From NCBI GenBank assembly GCA_040752005.1, contig JBFMFX010000012.1, positions 1 through 64,000 of the forward strand: a DNA stretch of 64,000 nt, written 5' to 3'. Numbering within the stretch: position 1 is the stretch's first letter; each line of letters opens with the position of its first letter. The translations under genes and the position numbers were made by a program. Positions 25,586-33,377 of this stretch are shown piece after piece. The stretch comes from RBG-16-66-20 sp040752005. GTDB taxonomy: Bacteria; Pseudomonadota; Gammaproteobacteria; Burkholderiales; SG8-39. Below the pieces are notes generated by a model, which was given only the letters and a program-made list of their open reading frames with translations, had not been told where the DNA came from and made no database searches.

Positions 25586-26521
25586 ATGAGATTTGCAGCC
25601 GCGCTGCTTTTTTCGTGCCTTGCGTTCGCCGCCGGCGCGCAGCCGAGCCTGAAGATGATGATCCCGGCCAATCCCGGCGGCGGCTGGGACCAGACGGGGC
25701 GCAATCTCGCGGCGGCGATGCAGAGCGCCAAGCTCGTCTCCGGCGTGCAGTTCGACAACAAGGGCGGCGCCGCCGGCACGATCGGCCTGGCGCAGTTCAT
25801 CAATCAGGCGAGGGGCGACCCGAACGCGGTGATGATCGGCGGCATGGTGATGGTGGGCGGAATCATCCTCAACAAGTCGCCCGTCAACCTGTCCATGGTG
25901 ACGCCGATCGCGCGCCTCACCAGCGAATGGGAGGTGGTCGTCGCGCCCGCTGCCTCGCCGATCAGGACCATGGCCGACCTGGTGAAGGCGCTGAAGGAGA
26001 GCCCGGGCAAGGTGTCCTGGGGCGGCGGCTCCGCGGGCGGCACCGACCACATCCTCGCCGGCATGATCGCGCGCGCGGTCGGCGTCGAGCCGGCCAAGGT
26101 CAATTACGTCGCGTACAAGGGCGGCGGCGAGGCGGTGGCGGCGATCCTCGGCGGGCACGTCACGGTCGGCGTCTCGGGTATCGGCGAATTCGCCGAGCAC
26201 ATCAAGGCGGGCAAGATGCGCGCGCTCGCGCAGTCGGCACCGGAGCGCGTGGACGGCATCTCCTCGCTCAAGGAGCAGGGCATTGACGTGGTGCTCGGCA
26301 ACTGGCGCGGTATCTTCGCCGCCCCCGGTATCACGCCGGCGCAGCGCGACGCGCTGGTGAAGCTCGTGCGCGATGCAACCGAGACTGCGGCGTGGAAGCA
26401 GACGCTGGAGAAGTTCGGCTGGACGCCGTTCTTCCTCGCCGGCGACGAGTTCGCGCGCTTCCTCGAAGAAGACACCCGGCGCATCGCGGCGATCATCGAG
26501 TCGCTCGGTCTCAGGAAGTAG
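25586..26521 (+). CDS. tctC: tripartite tricarboxylate transporter receptor (TctC/Bug family)
   Basis: A 311-aa periplasmic receptor. The signal peptide of about 19 residues ends AAGAQPSLK. The mature part shows IPANPGGGWDQTGRNLAAAM, the aromatic ligand-loop variant seen in true TctC proteins, then NKGGAAGTIGLAQF and YVAYKGGGEAVAAILGG. The start ATG at 25586 follows GGAGG at 6-nt spacing. It is followed directly by tctB and tctA, so this is the complete tripartite system of the window, taking up citrate-like or other carboxylates. Confidence 0.94.
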   Translation: MRFAAALLFSCLAFAAGAQPSLKMMIPANPGGGWDQTGRNLAAAMQSAKLVSGVQFDNKGGAAGTIGLAQFINQARGDPNAVMIGGMVMVGGIILNKSPVNLSMVTPIARLTSEWEVVVAPAASPIRTMADLVKALKESPGKVSWGGGSAGGTDHILAGMIARAVGVEPAKVNYVAYKGGGEAVAAILGGHVTVGVSGIGEFAEHIKAGKMRALAQSAPERVDGISSLKEQGIDVVLGNWRGIFAAPGITPAQRDALVKLVRDATETAAWKQTLEKFGWTPFFLAGDEFARFLEEDTRRIAAIIESLGLRK

Positions 26522-26539
26522 GCGCGGCGCAGGGCGCGG

Positions 26540-27040
26540 ATGCGGCGCTCGGCGGCCGAGATCGCGCTTTCGCTCGGTGTGGTCGCGCTCGGGGCGGGCG
26601 CCGCCGCGGTGACGGCGGGCCTGCCCGCGGAGGGCGGCTACGCCGGCATCGGACCGAACTTCTTTCCTGCGGTCGTCTCCAGCGGGCTCTTGCTGCTCGG
26701 GGCCTGGCTGGCGTGGGAGGCGTTCTCGGGGGGCTGGCGCAACGCTCCGCCAAAGGACGCCGCCGCGCGTGGCGAACACGCCTTCGACGGGCCCGCTTTC
26801 GGCTGGGTGACGGCGGGGCTCGTCGCGCACATGGCCTTGGTCGGCACGGCCGGGTTCGTGCTTGCCGGCGCCGCGCTCTTTGCCTGTGTCGCGCGCGGTT
26901 TCGGCAGCCGCAGCCCGGCGCGCGACGCGGCGCTCGGCCTTGCGCTTGCGGCGGCCGTGTTCCTCTTCTTCGTGAAACTCCTCGACGTCGGCCTGCCGGC
27001 CGGTTGGCTCGCGCCGCTCATCGGCGGCGCGGGCATCTGA
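26540..27040 (+). CDS. tctB: tripartite tricarboxylate transporter small permease (TctB family)
   Basis: A 166-aa membrane protein with four predicted helices (for example IALSLGVVALGAGAAAV and LGLALAAAVFLFFVKLLDVG). The conserved GPNFFPAVVSSGLLLLGAWL motif at about residues 36-55 identifies TctB. It lies 18 bp after tctC and 2 bp before tctA. Forms the membrane complex with TctA. Confidence 0.9.
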   Translation: MRRSAAEIALSLGVVALGAGAAAVTAGLPAEGGYAGIGPNFFPAVVSSGLLLLGAWLAWEAFSGGWRNAPPKDAAARGEHAFDGPAFGWVTAGLVAHMALVGTAGFVLAGAALFACVARGFGSRSPARDAALGLALAAAVFLFFVKLLDVGLPAGWLAPLIGGAGI

Positions 27041-27042
27041 CG

Positions 27043-28527
27043 ATGGAGGCGTCCGCCGCGCTCGCCGCCGGCTTCGCGGTCGCGCTCAAGCCGGCGAATC
27101 TGCTCTGGGGCTTCATCGGCGTGACGCTCGGAACCTTCGTCGGCGTGCTGCCGGGCGTGGGACCCGCGCTCACGGTGGCGATGCTGCTGCCGCTCACAGT
27201 GAAGCTCGATCCGACCGGCGCGCTCATCATGTTCGCCGGCATCTACTACGGCGCGATGTTCGGCGGCTCGACCACGACCATCCTGCTCAATACGCCGGGG
27301 GAATCGGCCTCGATCGCCACCGCGCTGGAGGGCAACCAGATGGCCAAGGCGGGCCGCGCCGGGCCGGCGCTCGCCACCGCGGCGATCGGCTCCTTCGTCG
27401 CCGGCACGCTCGCCACCGCGGCGCTCACGCTCGTCGCGCCGCTCGTCGTGGATCTCGCGCTCAGGTTCGGGCCGGCGGAGTATTTCTCGCTCATGGTGTT
27501 CGCCTTCACCACCGTCTCGGCGGTGCTCGGGCGCTCCACCGTTCGGGGGCTGACGAGCCTGTTCATCGGACTGCTGCTCGGGCTCGCCGGCATTGACAGC
27601 CAGACGGGACAGGCGCGCTTTGCCTTCGGCGTGCCGGAGCTGCTCGACGGCGTGGACGTGGTGGTGCTCGCGGTGGGGCTGTTCGCCGTCGGCGAGGCGC
27701 TCTATGTCGCCGCCTATCAGAGCCGGCTCGCGAGCACGATCGAGCGAGTCAAGGGCCGGGTGATGATGTCGCGCGAGGACTGGCGCCGCTCCTGGCCGGC
27801 GTGGCTGCGCGCGACCGCGATCGGCTTTCCGTTCGGCGCGATCCCGGCCGGAGGCGCGGAGATTCCGACGTTCCTTTCCTATGCGCTCGAAAAGCGCCTG
27901 TCGAAGCGGCCCGAGGAGTTCGGCCGCGGCGCGATCGAGGGCGTCGCGGGTCCGGAGGCGGCGAACAACGCCGCCGCGACAGGGGTGCTCGTGCCGCTGC
28001 TCACCCTCGGCATCCCGACTTCGGCGACCGCCGCGATCCTGCTCGGGGCGTTCCAGAACTACGGCATCCAGCCCGGACCGCTGCTGTTTCAGTCGCAGGC
28101 GGAGCTCGTCTGGGGCGTGATCGCGAGCCTGTACGTCGGCAATGCGATCCTGCTGGTGCTGAACCTGCCGCTCATCGGCATCTGGGTGCGCGTGCTTTCG
28201 ATCCCGAAGCCGCAGCTCTACGCCGGGATTCTGGTGTTCGCCACGCTCGGCGCCTACAGCCTGCACCAGTCGTGGGTGGACCTCGCGATGCTGTACGTGT
28301 TCGGGCTGCTCGGCTTCGCCATGCGGCGCTGGGACATTCCGGTCGGCCCGGCGGTGATCGGCCTCATCCTCGGGCCGCTCGCCGAGACGCAGTTCCGCCG
28401 CGCGCTCGCCATCAGTCAGGGCGACGCGAGCGTGTTCCTGACGCAGCCGATCTCCTCGGCGCTGCTCGGTCTTACCGCGCTGCTGCTCCTCGCGCCGTCG
28501 CTCGTGCGGTGGCTGCGGCGCCGGTAG
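27043..28527 (+). CDS. tctA: tripartite tricarboxylate transporter large permease (TctA family)
   Basis: A 494-aa polytopic inner-membrane protein and the transport subunit. Signatures: GTFVGVLPGVGPALTVAML, YGAMFGGSTTTILLNTPGE, EGVAGPEAANNAAATG and LTLGIPTSATAAILLGA. The ATG at 27043 follows the tctB stop by 2 bp. Its last 56 bp overlap the 3' end of the convergent XRE gene, an unusual antisense overlap of two coding regions. Confidence 0.95.
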   Translation: MEASAALAAGFAVALKPANLLWGFIGVTLGTFVGVLPGVGPALTVAMLLPLTVKLDPTGALIMFAGIYYGAMFGGSTTTILLNTPGESASIATALEGNQMAKAGRAGPALATAAIGSFVAGTLATAALTLVAPLVVDLALRFGPAEYFSLMVFAFTTVSAVLGRSTVRGLTSLFIGLLLGLAGIDSQTGQARFAFGVPELLDGVDVVVLAVGLFAVGEALYVAAYQSRLASTIERVKGRVMMSREDWRRSWPAWLRATAIGFPFGAIPAGGAEIPTFLSYALEKRLSKRPEEFGRGAIEGVAGPEAANNAAATGVLVPLLTLGIPTSATAAILLGAFQNYGIQPGPLLFQSQAELVWGVIASLYVGNAILLVLNLPLIGIWVRVLSIPKPQLYAGILVFATLGAYSLHQSWVDLAMLYVFGLLGFAMRRWDIPVGPAVIGLILGPLAETQFRRALAISQGDASVFLTQPISSALLGLTALLLLAPSLVRWLRRR

Positions 28528-29269
28528 CGGCGCGCCGCGCGCGCCGGAACTGGCGCACGAAGTCCGGTTCCCAGCTGCGCGCAGCGATGAGCAGCGTGAT
28601 CGCCCGGCGCTCCTCGGCAGGCAGTCGCGCGTCGTCAATGCGCAGCTCCGCGAACTCGGCCGCGGCGCGCCGCAGCCGCGCGAGCACGGCGGCGATCGAG
28701 GCTTTCGACAGCCGGCCGTTCACCAGCACCAGCAGCTCGTGCTCGCGGTCGAAGTTGGCGCGGAAGAAGTCCTGGCAGGCGCGCTGCTTGAACAGGCGGT
28801 GGATCGGCCCGTCGGGGATCCAGGAAAACGCGCGGCTCACCAGCAGCCGGTAGCGGTTTCCCGGCAAAAGCTCGAGAAACTTCAGGCGATCCAGGCGCGC
28901 GAGCAGCCGGATGCACTCGGCGTCCGACAGCTCGTAGGTACTCACGATCTCCTCGAACGGTGCATGGTTGAGCGCGCACAGCGCCACCAGCATGAGCTTC
29001 GGATCGGCGACCAGCTCCTTTTCCTGCTCTTCGGTCAGGCGCGAGATCACCGCTTCCGGACTGGCGACCTGGCGCGCGAGGTCGGAGAACTCCATGCCGA
29101 GCAGCTCGCACACCTTGTCCACGCGCTCGAGGGTCAGGTCGCCGCGCGAGAAGATGCGCTTGATGCTCGCCTGGCTCATGCCGAGGTGCTTTGCCACGTC
29201 GGCGTACGTGAGTCGGCGCGCGCGCAGCTCACGCTTGAGCGCCTCGACCAGTGCCGCCGACTGGGCCAT
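28472..29269 (-). CDS. XRE-family helix-turn-helix regulator with long C-terminal domain
   Basis: A 265-aa protein. The N-terminal HTH (residues about 8-65) reads LTYADVAKHLGMSQASIKRI followed by LTLERVDKVCELLGMEFSDL. The remaining 190 residues form an uncharacterised domain ending in an Arg/Ala-rich tail. The ATG at 29269 fits a start with AGGAAGG upstream on the minus strand; 49 more residues could be read upstream but look non-coding. It converges on tctA with a 56-bp overlap. A role in regulating tctCBA is plausible from position only. Confidence 0.8.
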   Translation of the reverse strand: MAQSAALVEALKRELRARRLTYADVAKHLGMSQASIKRIFSRGDLTLERVDKVCELLGMEFSDLARQVASPEAVISRLTEEQEKELVADPKLMLVALCALNHAPFEEIVSTYELSDAECIRLLARLDRLKFLELLPGNRYRLLVSRAFSWIPDGPIHRLFKQRACQDFFRANFDREHELLVLVNGRLSKASIAAVLARLRRAAAEFAELRIDDARLPAEERRAITLLIAARSWEPDFVRQFRRARRAATGAAATARATARGAAAR

Positions 29270-29343
29270 GTGCCTTCCTCCCCGAGCTCCTGCGCCCCGC
29301 GAGGAAAGTATCACCGGCCGATACCGCGTCGCAACCGGCGCGG

Positions 29344-29545
29344 CACCCGCGCCCGCGCGCTCGCGCGCCGGCGCCTGGCCGAGGTGCTGGCGAGCGACCT
29401 GCCGGAGCGGCTGCACGGGCTTCCCTACAACATGGTCGCGTACGCGTGCTCGACCCGCTACCAGAATTCGAACCAGTGGGTGCTCGAGGTGCTCGCCAGC
29501 GCGCTCGCCGCCGAGCCTCAGGATGGAGCGCTGCAGCCCCGATAG
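29344..29545 (+). pseudogene. DUF2145 gene remnant
   Basis: The roughly 370 bp between the XRE gene and fba hold no intact gene. On the plus strand an open stretch encodes LAEVLASDLPERLHGLPYNM and CSTRYQNSNQWVLEVLASAL, segments typical of the middle of DUF2145 proteins (normally about 250-280 aa, exported). There is no start, no signal peptide, and the reading ends at a TAG soon after. I take it as a fragment left by deletion. The assignment rests on the remembered STRYQNSNQWVLE motif. Confidence 0.6.
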
Positions 29546-29583
29546 TCAGGGCGTGAGCGCGGTCCCGGGGACGGGGATGGCGG

Positions 29584-29589
29584 TAGAAT
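29584..29589 (+). promoter_or_regulatory. putative -10 upstream of fba
   Basis: TAGAAT at 29584-29589, 50 bp before the aldolase ATG at 29640, in the short non-coding gap after the DUF2145 remnant. GAGGAACG about 18 nt before the start is the nearest purine-rich stretch. No clear -35. Confidence 0.35.
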
Positions 29590-29639
29590 GCGACGCTGCT
29601 TTCCGAACCCATCCCGATGAGGAACGTTCGAGGACTGTC

Positions 29640-30662
29640 ATGGACAAGTCGTTACTTTCCAGGACCGCGGCCGCGATGGTCGCAAAGGGCAAGGGCATTC
29701 TCGCCGCCGACGAATCGAGCGGCACCTGCGAGTCGCGTTTCAAGGCGGTGGGCGTGCCCTGCACCGAGGAGAACCGGCGCGCGTACCGCGGGCTGCTGTT
29801 CACCACCCCGGGCATCGAGCAGTTCATCTCCGGCGTGATCCTGTACGACGAGACGATCCGACAGAAGACCAACGACGGCGTGCCGTTTGCGGACTATCTC
29901 ACCGGCAAGGGCATCATTCCCGGCATCAAGGTGGATACCGGCGCGAAGCCCCTTGCGCTTTGCCCGGGCGAGAAGGTGACCGAGGGGCTGGACGGCCTGC
30001 GCGAGCGGCTGGCGGAATACTTCAAGCTCGGGGCGCGCTTCGCCAAGTGGCGCGCGGTGATCACGATCGGCGAAGGCATTCCGACGCATACCTGCCTGTA
30101 CGCCAACGCGCATGCGCTCGCGCGCTACGCCGCGCTGTGCCAGGAGGCGTCCATCGTCCCGATCATCGAGCCGGAGGTGCTGCTCGATGGCGCGCACACC
30201 ATCGAGCGCTGCGAGGAAGTGACCGAGGCGACGCTACGCGCGACCTACGCCGCGCTCGCGGCCTACAACGTCGCGGTCGAGTACGTGATCCTCAAGGCGA
30301 GCATGGTCGTTTCGGGCAAGGCCAATCCCCGTCAGGCGGGCGTCGAGGAAGTGGCCGAGCGGACCGTGCGGGTGCTCAAGCGCACGGTGCCGGCGGCGCA
30401 GCCGGGCGTCGTGTTCCTCTCGGGCGGGCAGTCGGACATCGCCGCGACCGCGCATCTGAACGCGATGGCGGCGATGAAGGGGCTGCCCTGGCCGCTCACC
30501 TTCTCCTACTCGCGCGCGCTGCAGAATCCGGCGCTGACCACCTGGCGCGGGCAGGCGGCGAATGTCGCGGCGGCGCAGAAGGCCTTCTACCACCGTGCGC
30601 ACATGAACGCGCTCGCCGCCCAGGGCAAGTGGAAGCCGGAGCTGGAGAAGCAGGTCGCATGA
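29640..30662 (+). CDS. class I fructose-bisphosphate aldolase
   Basis: A 340-aa glycolytic aldolase of the eukaryote-like Schiff-base class, cleaving fructose-1,6-bisphosphate to triose phosphates. Diagnostic parts: KGILAADESSGTCESRF near the N-terminus, the acid/base Glu in PIIEPEVLLDG, the Schiff-base Lys in EYVILKASMV, and FLSGGQSD for the phosphate site. It overlaps purC by ATGA. In betaproteobacteria an fba gene usually sits directly after pyk; here pyk is 25 kb upstream. Confidence 0.95.
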   Translation: MDKSLLSRTAAAMVAKGKGILAADESSGTCESRFKAVGVPCTEENRRAYRGLLFTTPGIEQFISGVILYDETIRQKTNDGVPFADYLTGKGIIPGIKVDTGAKPLALCPGEKVTEGLDGLRERLAEYFKLGARFAKWRAVITIGEGIPTHTCLYANAHALARYAALCQEASIVPIIEPEVLLDGAHTIERCEEVTEATLRATYAALAAYNVAVEYVILKASMVVSGKANPRQAGVEEVAERTVRVLKRTVPAAQPGVVFLSGGQSDIAATAHLNAMAAMKGLPWPLTFSYSRALQNPALTTWRGQAANVAAAQKAFYHRAHMNALAAQGKWKPELEKQVA

Positions 30663-31552
30663 GCGATGCGCTCTACGAGTCGGACCTGAAGAGTCTGCCG
30701 CGCCTTGGGCGCGGCAAGGTGCGCGACATCTACGCGGTCGGCGACGACCGCCTCCTCATTGTGGTCACCGACCGGCTTTCGGCCTTCGACGTGGTGCTGC
30801 CGGATCCCATTCCCGACAAGGGGCGGGTGCTTACGGCGCTTTCCAACTTCTGGTTCGAGAAACTGGCGCACATCGTCCCGAACCATCTCACCGGCATTGA
30901 CCCGGAGAGCGTGGTGGCGGACGAAGGCGAAAAGGCGCAGGTGCGCGGCCGCGCCGTGGTGGTGCGTAAGCTGAAGCCCCTGCCGATCGAGGCGGTGGTG
31001 CGCGGCTACCTCATCGGCTCGGGATGGAAGGACTACCAGGCGAGCGGCGCGGTGTGCGGGATACGCCTTCCCGCCGGGCTGCGCCAGGCGGAGAAACTGC
31101 CGGAGCCGATCTTCACTCCGGCGACCAAAGCGAAGGAAGGCCACGACGAGAACATCAGCTTCGAGCGCACCTGCGAGATCGTCGGCCGGGAGCTCGCCGA
31201 AAAGGTGCGCAGCATCAGCATCCGCCTTTACCGCGAGGCGGCCGATTACGCCGCCACGCGCGGCATACTCATCGCCGACACCAAGTTCGAGTTCGGCACC
31301 GACGACCAAGGCACCCTCGTGCTGATTGACGAGGCGCTCACGCCGGATTCGTCGCGCTTCTGGCCGGCGGACGGCTACCGCGTCGGCGTTTCGCCCCCCT
31401 CGTACGACAAGCAGTACGTGCGCGACTACCTGGAAACGCTCGACTGGAACAAGATGCCGCCGGCGCCGCGGCTTCCGGCCGAGGTCATCCGGCGCACCTC
31501 GGAAAAGTATCGCGAAGCGCTGGAAAGACTCACCGGGAGGAAACTCGCATGA
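30659..31552 (+). CDS. purC: phosphoribosylaminoimidazole-succinocarboxamide synthase (SAICAR synthase)
   Basis: A 297-aa ATP-dependent ligase of purine biosynthesis joining CAIR and aspartate. Conserved: GRGKVRDIYAVGDDRLL, VTDRLSAFDVVLPDPIPDKG, ATKAKEGHDENISF and LIDEALTPDSSRFWP. It overlaps the fba stop and the purE start (ATGA both sides), consistent with one fba-purC-purE transcript. Confidence 0.96.
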   Translation: MSDALYESDLKSLPRLGRGKVRDIYAVGDDRLLIVVTDRLSAFDVVLPDPIPDKGRVLTALSNFWFEKLAHIVPNHLTGIDPESVVADEGEKAQVRGRAVVVRKLKPLPIEAVVRGYLIGSGWKDYQASGAVCGIRLPAGLRQAEKLPEPIFTPATKAKEGHDENISFERTCEIVGRELAEKVRSISIRLYREAADYAATRGILIADTKFEFGTDDQGTLVLIDEALTPDSSRFWPADGYRVGVSPPSYDKQYVRDYLETLDWNKMPPAPRLPAEVIRRTSEKYREALERLTGRKLA

Positions 31553-32037
31553 GCGTGCAGGTCGGCATCGTCATGGGCTCGACCTCGGACTGGGACACGA
31601 TGAAGGCGGCGGCGCGTGTGCTGGAGGAATTCGGCGTCGGCTGGGAGGCGCGCGCGATGTCGGCGCACCGCACGCCGAAGGCGGTGGCCGAATGGGCCGA
31701 GGGTGCGGCGGGGCGCGGCACGAAAGTGATCATCGCGGCGGCGGGCGCCGCGGCGCACCTCGCCGGCGTGGTCGCGGCGCACACGACGCTGCCGGTGCTC
31801 GGCGTGCCGATGCCCTCCAAACATCTGCAGGGCCTCGATTCGCTCCTTTCCACCGTGCAGATGCCGAAAGGCATCCCTGTAGCTACTTTCGCGATCGGAG
31901 ACGCGGGAGCGGCGAACGCGGCGCTTTTCGCCGTGGCGCTGCTCGCACTTTCTGACCGCGCGCTCGCGGCCAAGCTCGACGACTTCCGCCGCCGCCAGAC
32001 CGAGACGGTGCTGAAGACGCCGCCGCTCGCGCTGTAA
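31549..32037 (+). CDS. purE: N5-carboxyaminoimidazole ribonucleotide mutase
   Basis: A 162-aa class I PurE converting N5-CAIR to CAIR. Conserved: IVMGSTSDWDTMK at the N-terminus, SAHRTPKAVAEWAEGA (catalytic His) and GAAAHLAGVVAAHTTLPV. It normally works with PurK, the ATP-dependent carboxylase producing N5-CAIR, whose gene follows purE in this group; here sua5 starts 14 bp after the purE stop. Class I PurE requires N5-CAIR, so purK should exist elsewhere or the route is altered. Confidence 0.95.
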   Translation: MSVQVGIVMGSTSDWDTMKAAARVLEEFGVGWEARAMSAHRTPKAVAEWAEGAAGRGTKVIIAAAGAAAHLAGVVAAHTTLPVLGVPMPSKHLQGLDSLLSTVQMPKGIPVATFAIGDAGAANAALFAVALLALSDRALAAKLDDFRRRQTETVLKTPPLAL

Positions 32038-32051
32038 GACGGGGGTCGCGC

Positions 32052-33017
32052 TTGGACCCGATGGCGGAGGTCCGGCGCGCCGCGGCGATCCTGCGCGCGG
32101 GGGGTCTGGTTGCCTTTCCGACCGAAACCGTCTACGGCCTGGGGGCCGATGCCTCGAACCCGAAAGCCATGGCGCGCCTGTACGCGGTGAAACGCCGTCC
32201 GCCCGATCACCCGGTGATCGTGCACTTCGCCGATGCGGCACTCGCGTTCACCTGGGCGCGCGAGGTGCCCGAGGCCGCGCGCCGGCTCGCGGCGCGCTTC
32301 TGGCCGGGGCCGCTGACGCTGATCCTCAAGCGCTCGGCGCTCGCCGGTGACTTCGTGACCGGCGGGCAGGACACGGTGGGGATGCGCGTGCCGGCGCATC
32401 CGGTCGCGCAGGCGCTGCTCGCCGAATTCAGCGGCGAAGAGGGGGGGCGGCGCTTCAGCGGCGTGGCCGCCCCCTCGGCGAACCGCTTCGGCGAGGTCAG
32501 TCCGACCACCGCCGCGCATGTGCGCGCCGATCTCGGCGGCGACGTGGATCTGGTGCTCGACGGCGGTCCGAGCGAGGTGGGGATCGAATCCACCATCCTC
32601 GATCTTTCGGGCGCGGGGCCGGTGCTGCTGCGCCCGGGCCGCATTACCGCGCCGGAGATCGAGGCGGTGATCGGCGAGAAGGTCGCCGCCAAGCAAGCCG
32701 ATGCGCCGCGCCATTCCGGGGGGCTGGAGCGCCACTACGCGCCGCGCACGCCTGCGATGCTCGTGCCGCCGCACCGGCTCGATGCCGAGATCGCGAAATG
32801 GAAGGACAAGGTCGCGGTGCTCGCCTTTTCGCGCCCGGACGAGCGCGTGGACTACTGGCTGCGCATGCCGCGCGATCCGCAGGCCTACGCGCAGCGCCTC
32901 TACGGCGCGCTGCGCGAGCTGGACAGCGCCGGCTGCGAGCGCATCCTCATCGAGGCGCCGCCCGAAGACCCGGCCTGGGACGCGGTGCGCGACCGGCTCG
33001 TTCGCGCCACCGCGTAG
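32052..33017 (+). CDS. L-threonylcarbamoyladenylate synthase (Sua5/YrdC/YwlC family)
   Basis: A 321-aa protein making threonylcarbamoyl-AMP for tRNA t6A37, the partner of TsaD encoded at 51261-52295. The YrdC domain (about residues 5-200) shows FPTETVYGLGADASN, VKRRPPDHPVIVHFAD and RFWPGPLTL; the C-terminal Sua5 extension (GLERHYAPRTPAML onward) makes it the long form. The start is uncertain: TTG at 32052 with GGGGGT upstream, or ATG at 32061. It lies 14 bp after purE. Confidence 0.92.
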   Translation: MDPMAEVRRAAAILRAGGLVAFPTETVYGLGADASNPKAMARLYAVKRRPPDHPVIVHFADAALAFTWAREVPEAARRLAARFWPGPLTLILKRSALAGDFVTGGQDTVGMRVPAHPVAQALLAEFSGEEGGRRFSGVAAPSANRFGEVSPTTAAHVRADLGGDVDLVLDGGPSEVGIESTILDLSGAGPVLLRPGRITAPEIEAVIGEKVAAKQADAPRHSGGLERHYAPRTPAMLVPPHRLDAEIAKWKDKVAVLAFSRPDERVDYWLRMPRDPQAYAQRLYGALRELDSAGCERILIEAPPEDPAWDAVRDRLVRATA

Positions 33018-33026
33018 AATCGGCCG

Positions 33027-33377
33027 ATGATTCGCGCGATCGCGGTGGTGGCCGCGGCGTGGCTCGCCGGGTGCGCGCACACGCAGACGCAATGGACCCT
33101 CGGCGGCACGGCACCGGGCACGGGCGGCGTGACCGGCAGCGTGAACGTGCGCGCCGGCTCCGGCAGTGCCGCCCTGATCGCGATCGGCATTCTCGCTGGC
33201 GCGGCGTATGTCGAATCGCGCGAAGGCGCGGTGCGCTATCGCGCGAATCCGTTCCTCGCGCTCGATCCCGACTCGCCGCGCGGCGCGCCGCCGCCGATGA
33301 GCGAGGCGCGCCGCGTGAACGAGCAGGACTGCACCCGGCCGATCGAGGACGCGGCGGCGAATCTGCGCTGCCGTTAG
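33027..33377 (+). CDS. small lipoprotein, unknown function
   Basis: A 116-aa protein with a lipobox (AAWLAGCAH, Cys about residue 16), so likely exported and lipidated. After the signal come a Gly/Thr-rich stretch, a hydrophobic segment (AALIAIGILAGAAYV, residues about 48-62) and a C-terminal domain ending with cysteines (NEQDCTRPIEDAAANLRCR). TAGAAT lies 6 nt before the ATG, suggesting a leaderless transcript. Its stop overlaps the convergent phosphatase stop by 3 bp. No family recognised. Confidence 0.65.
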   Translation: MIRAIAVVAAAWLAGCAHTQTQWTLGGTAPGTGGVTGSVNVRAGSGSAALIAIGILAGAAYVESREGAVRYRANPFLALDPDSPRGAPPPMSEARRVNEQDCTRPIEDAAANLRCR

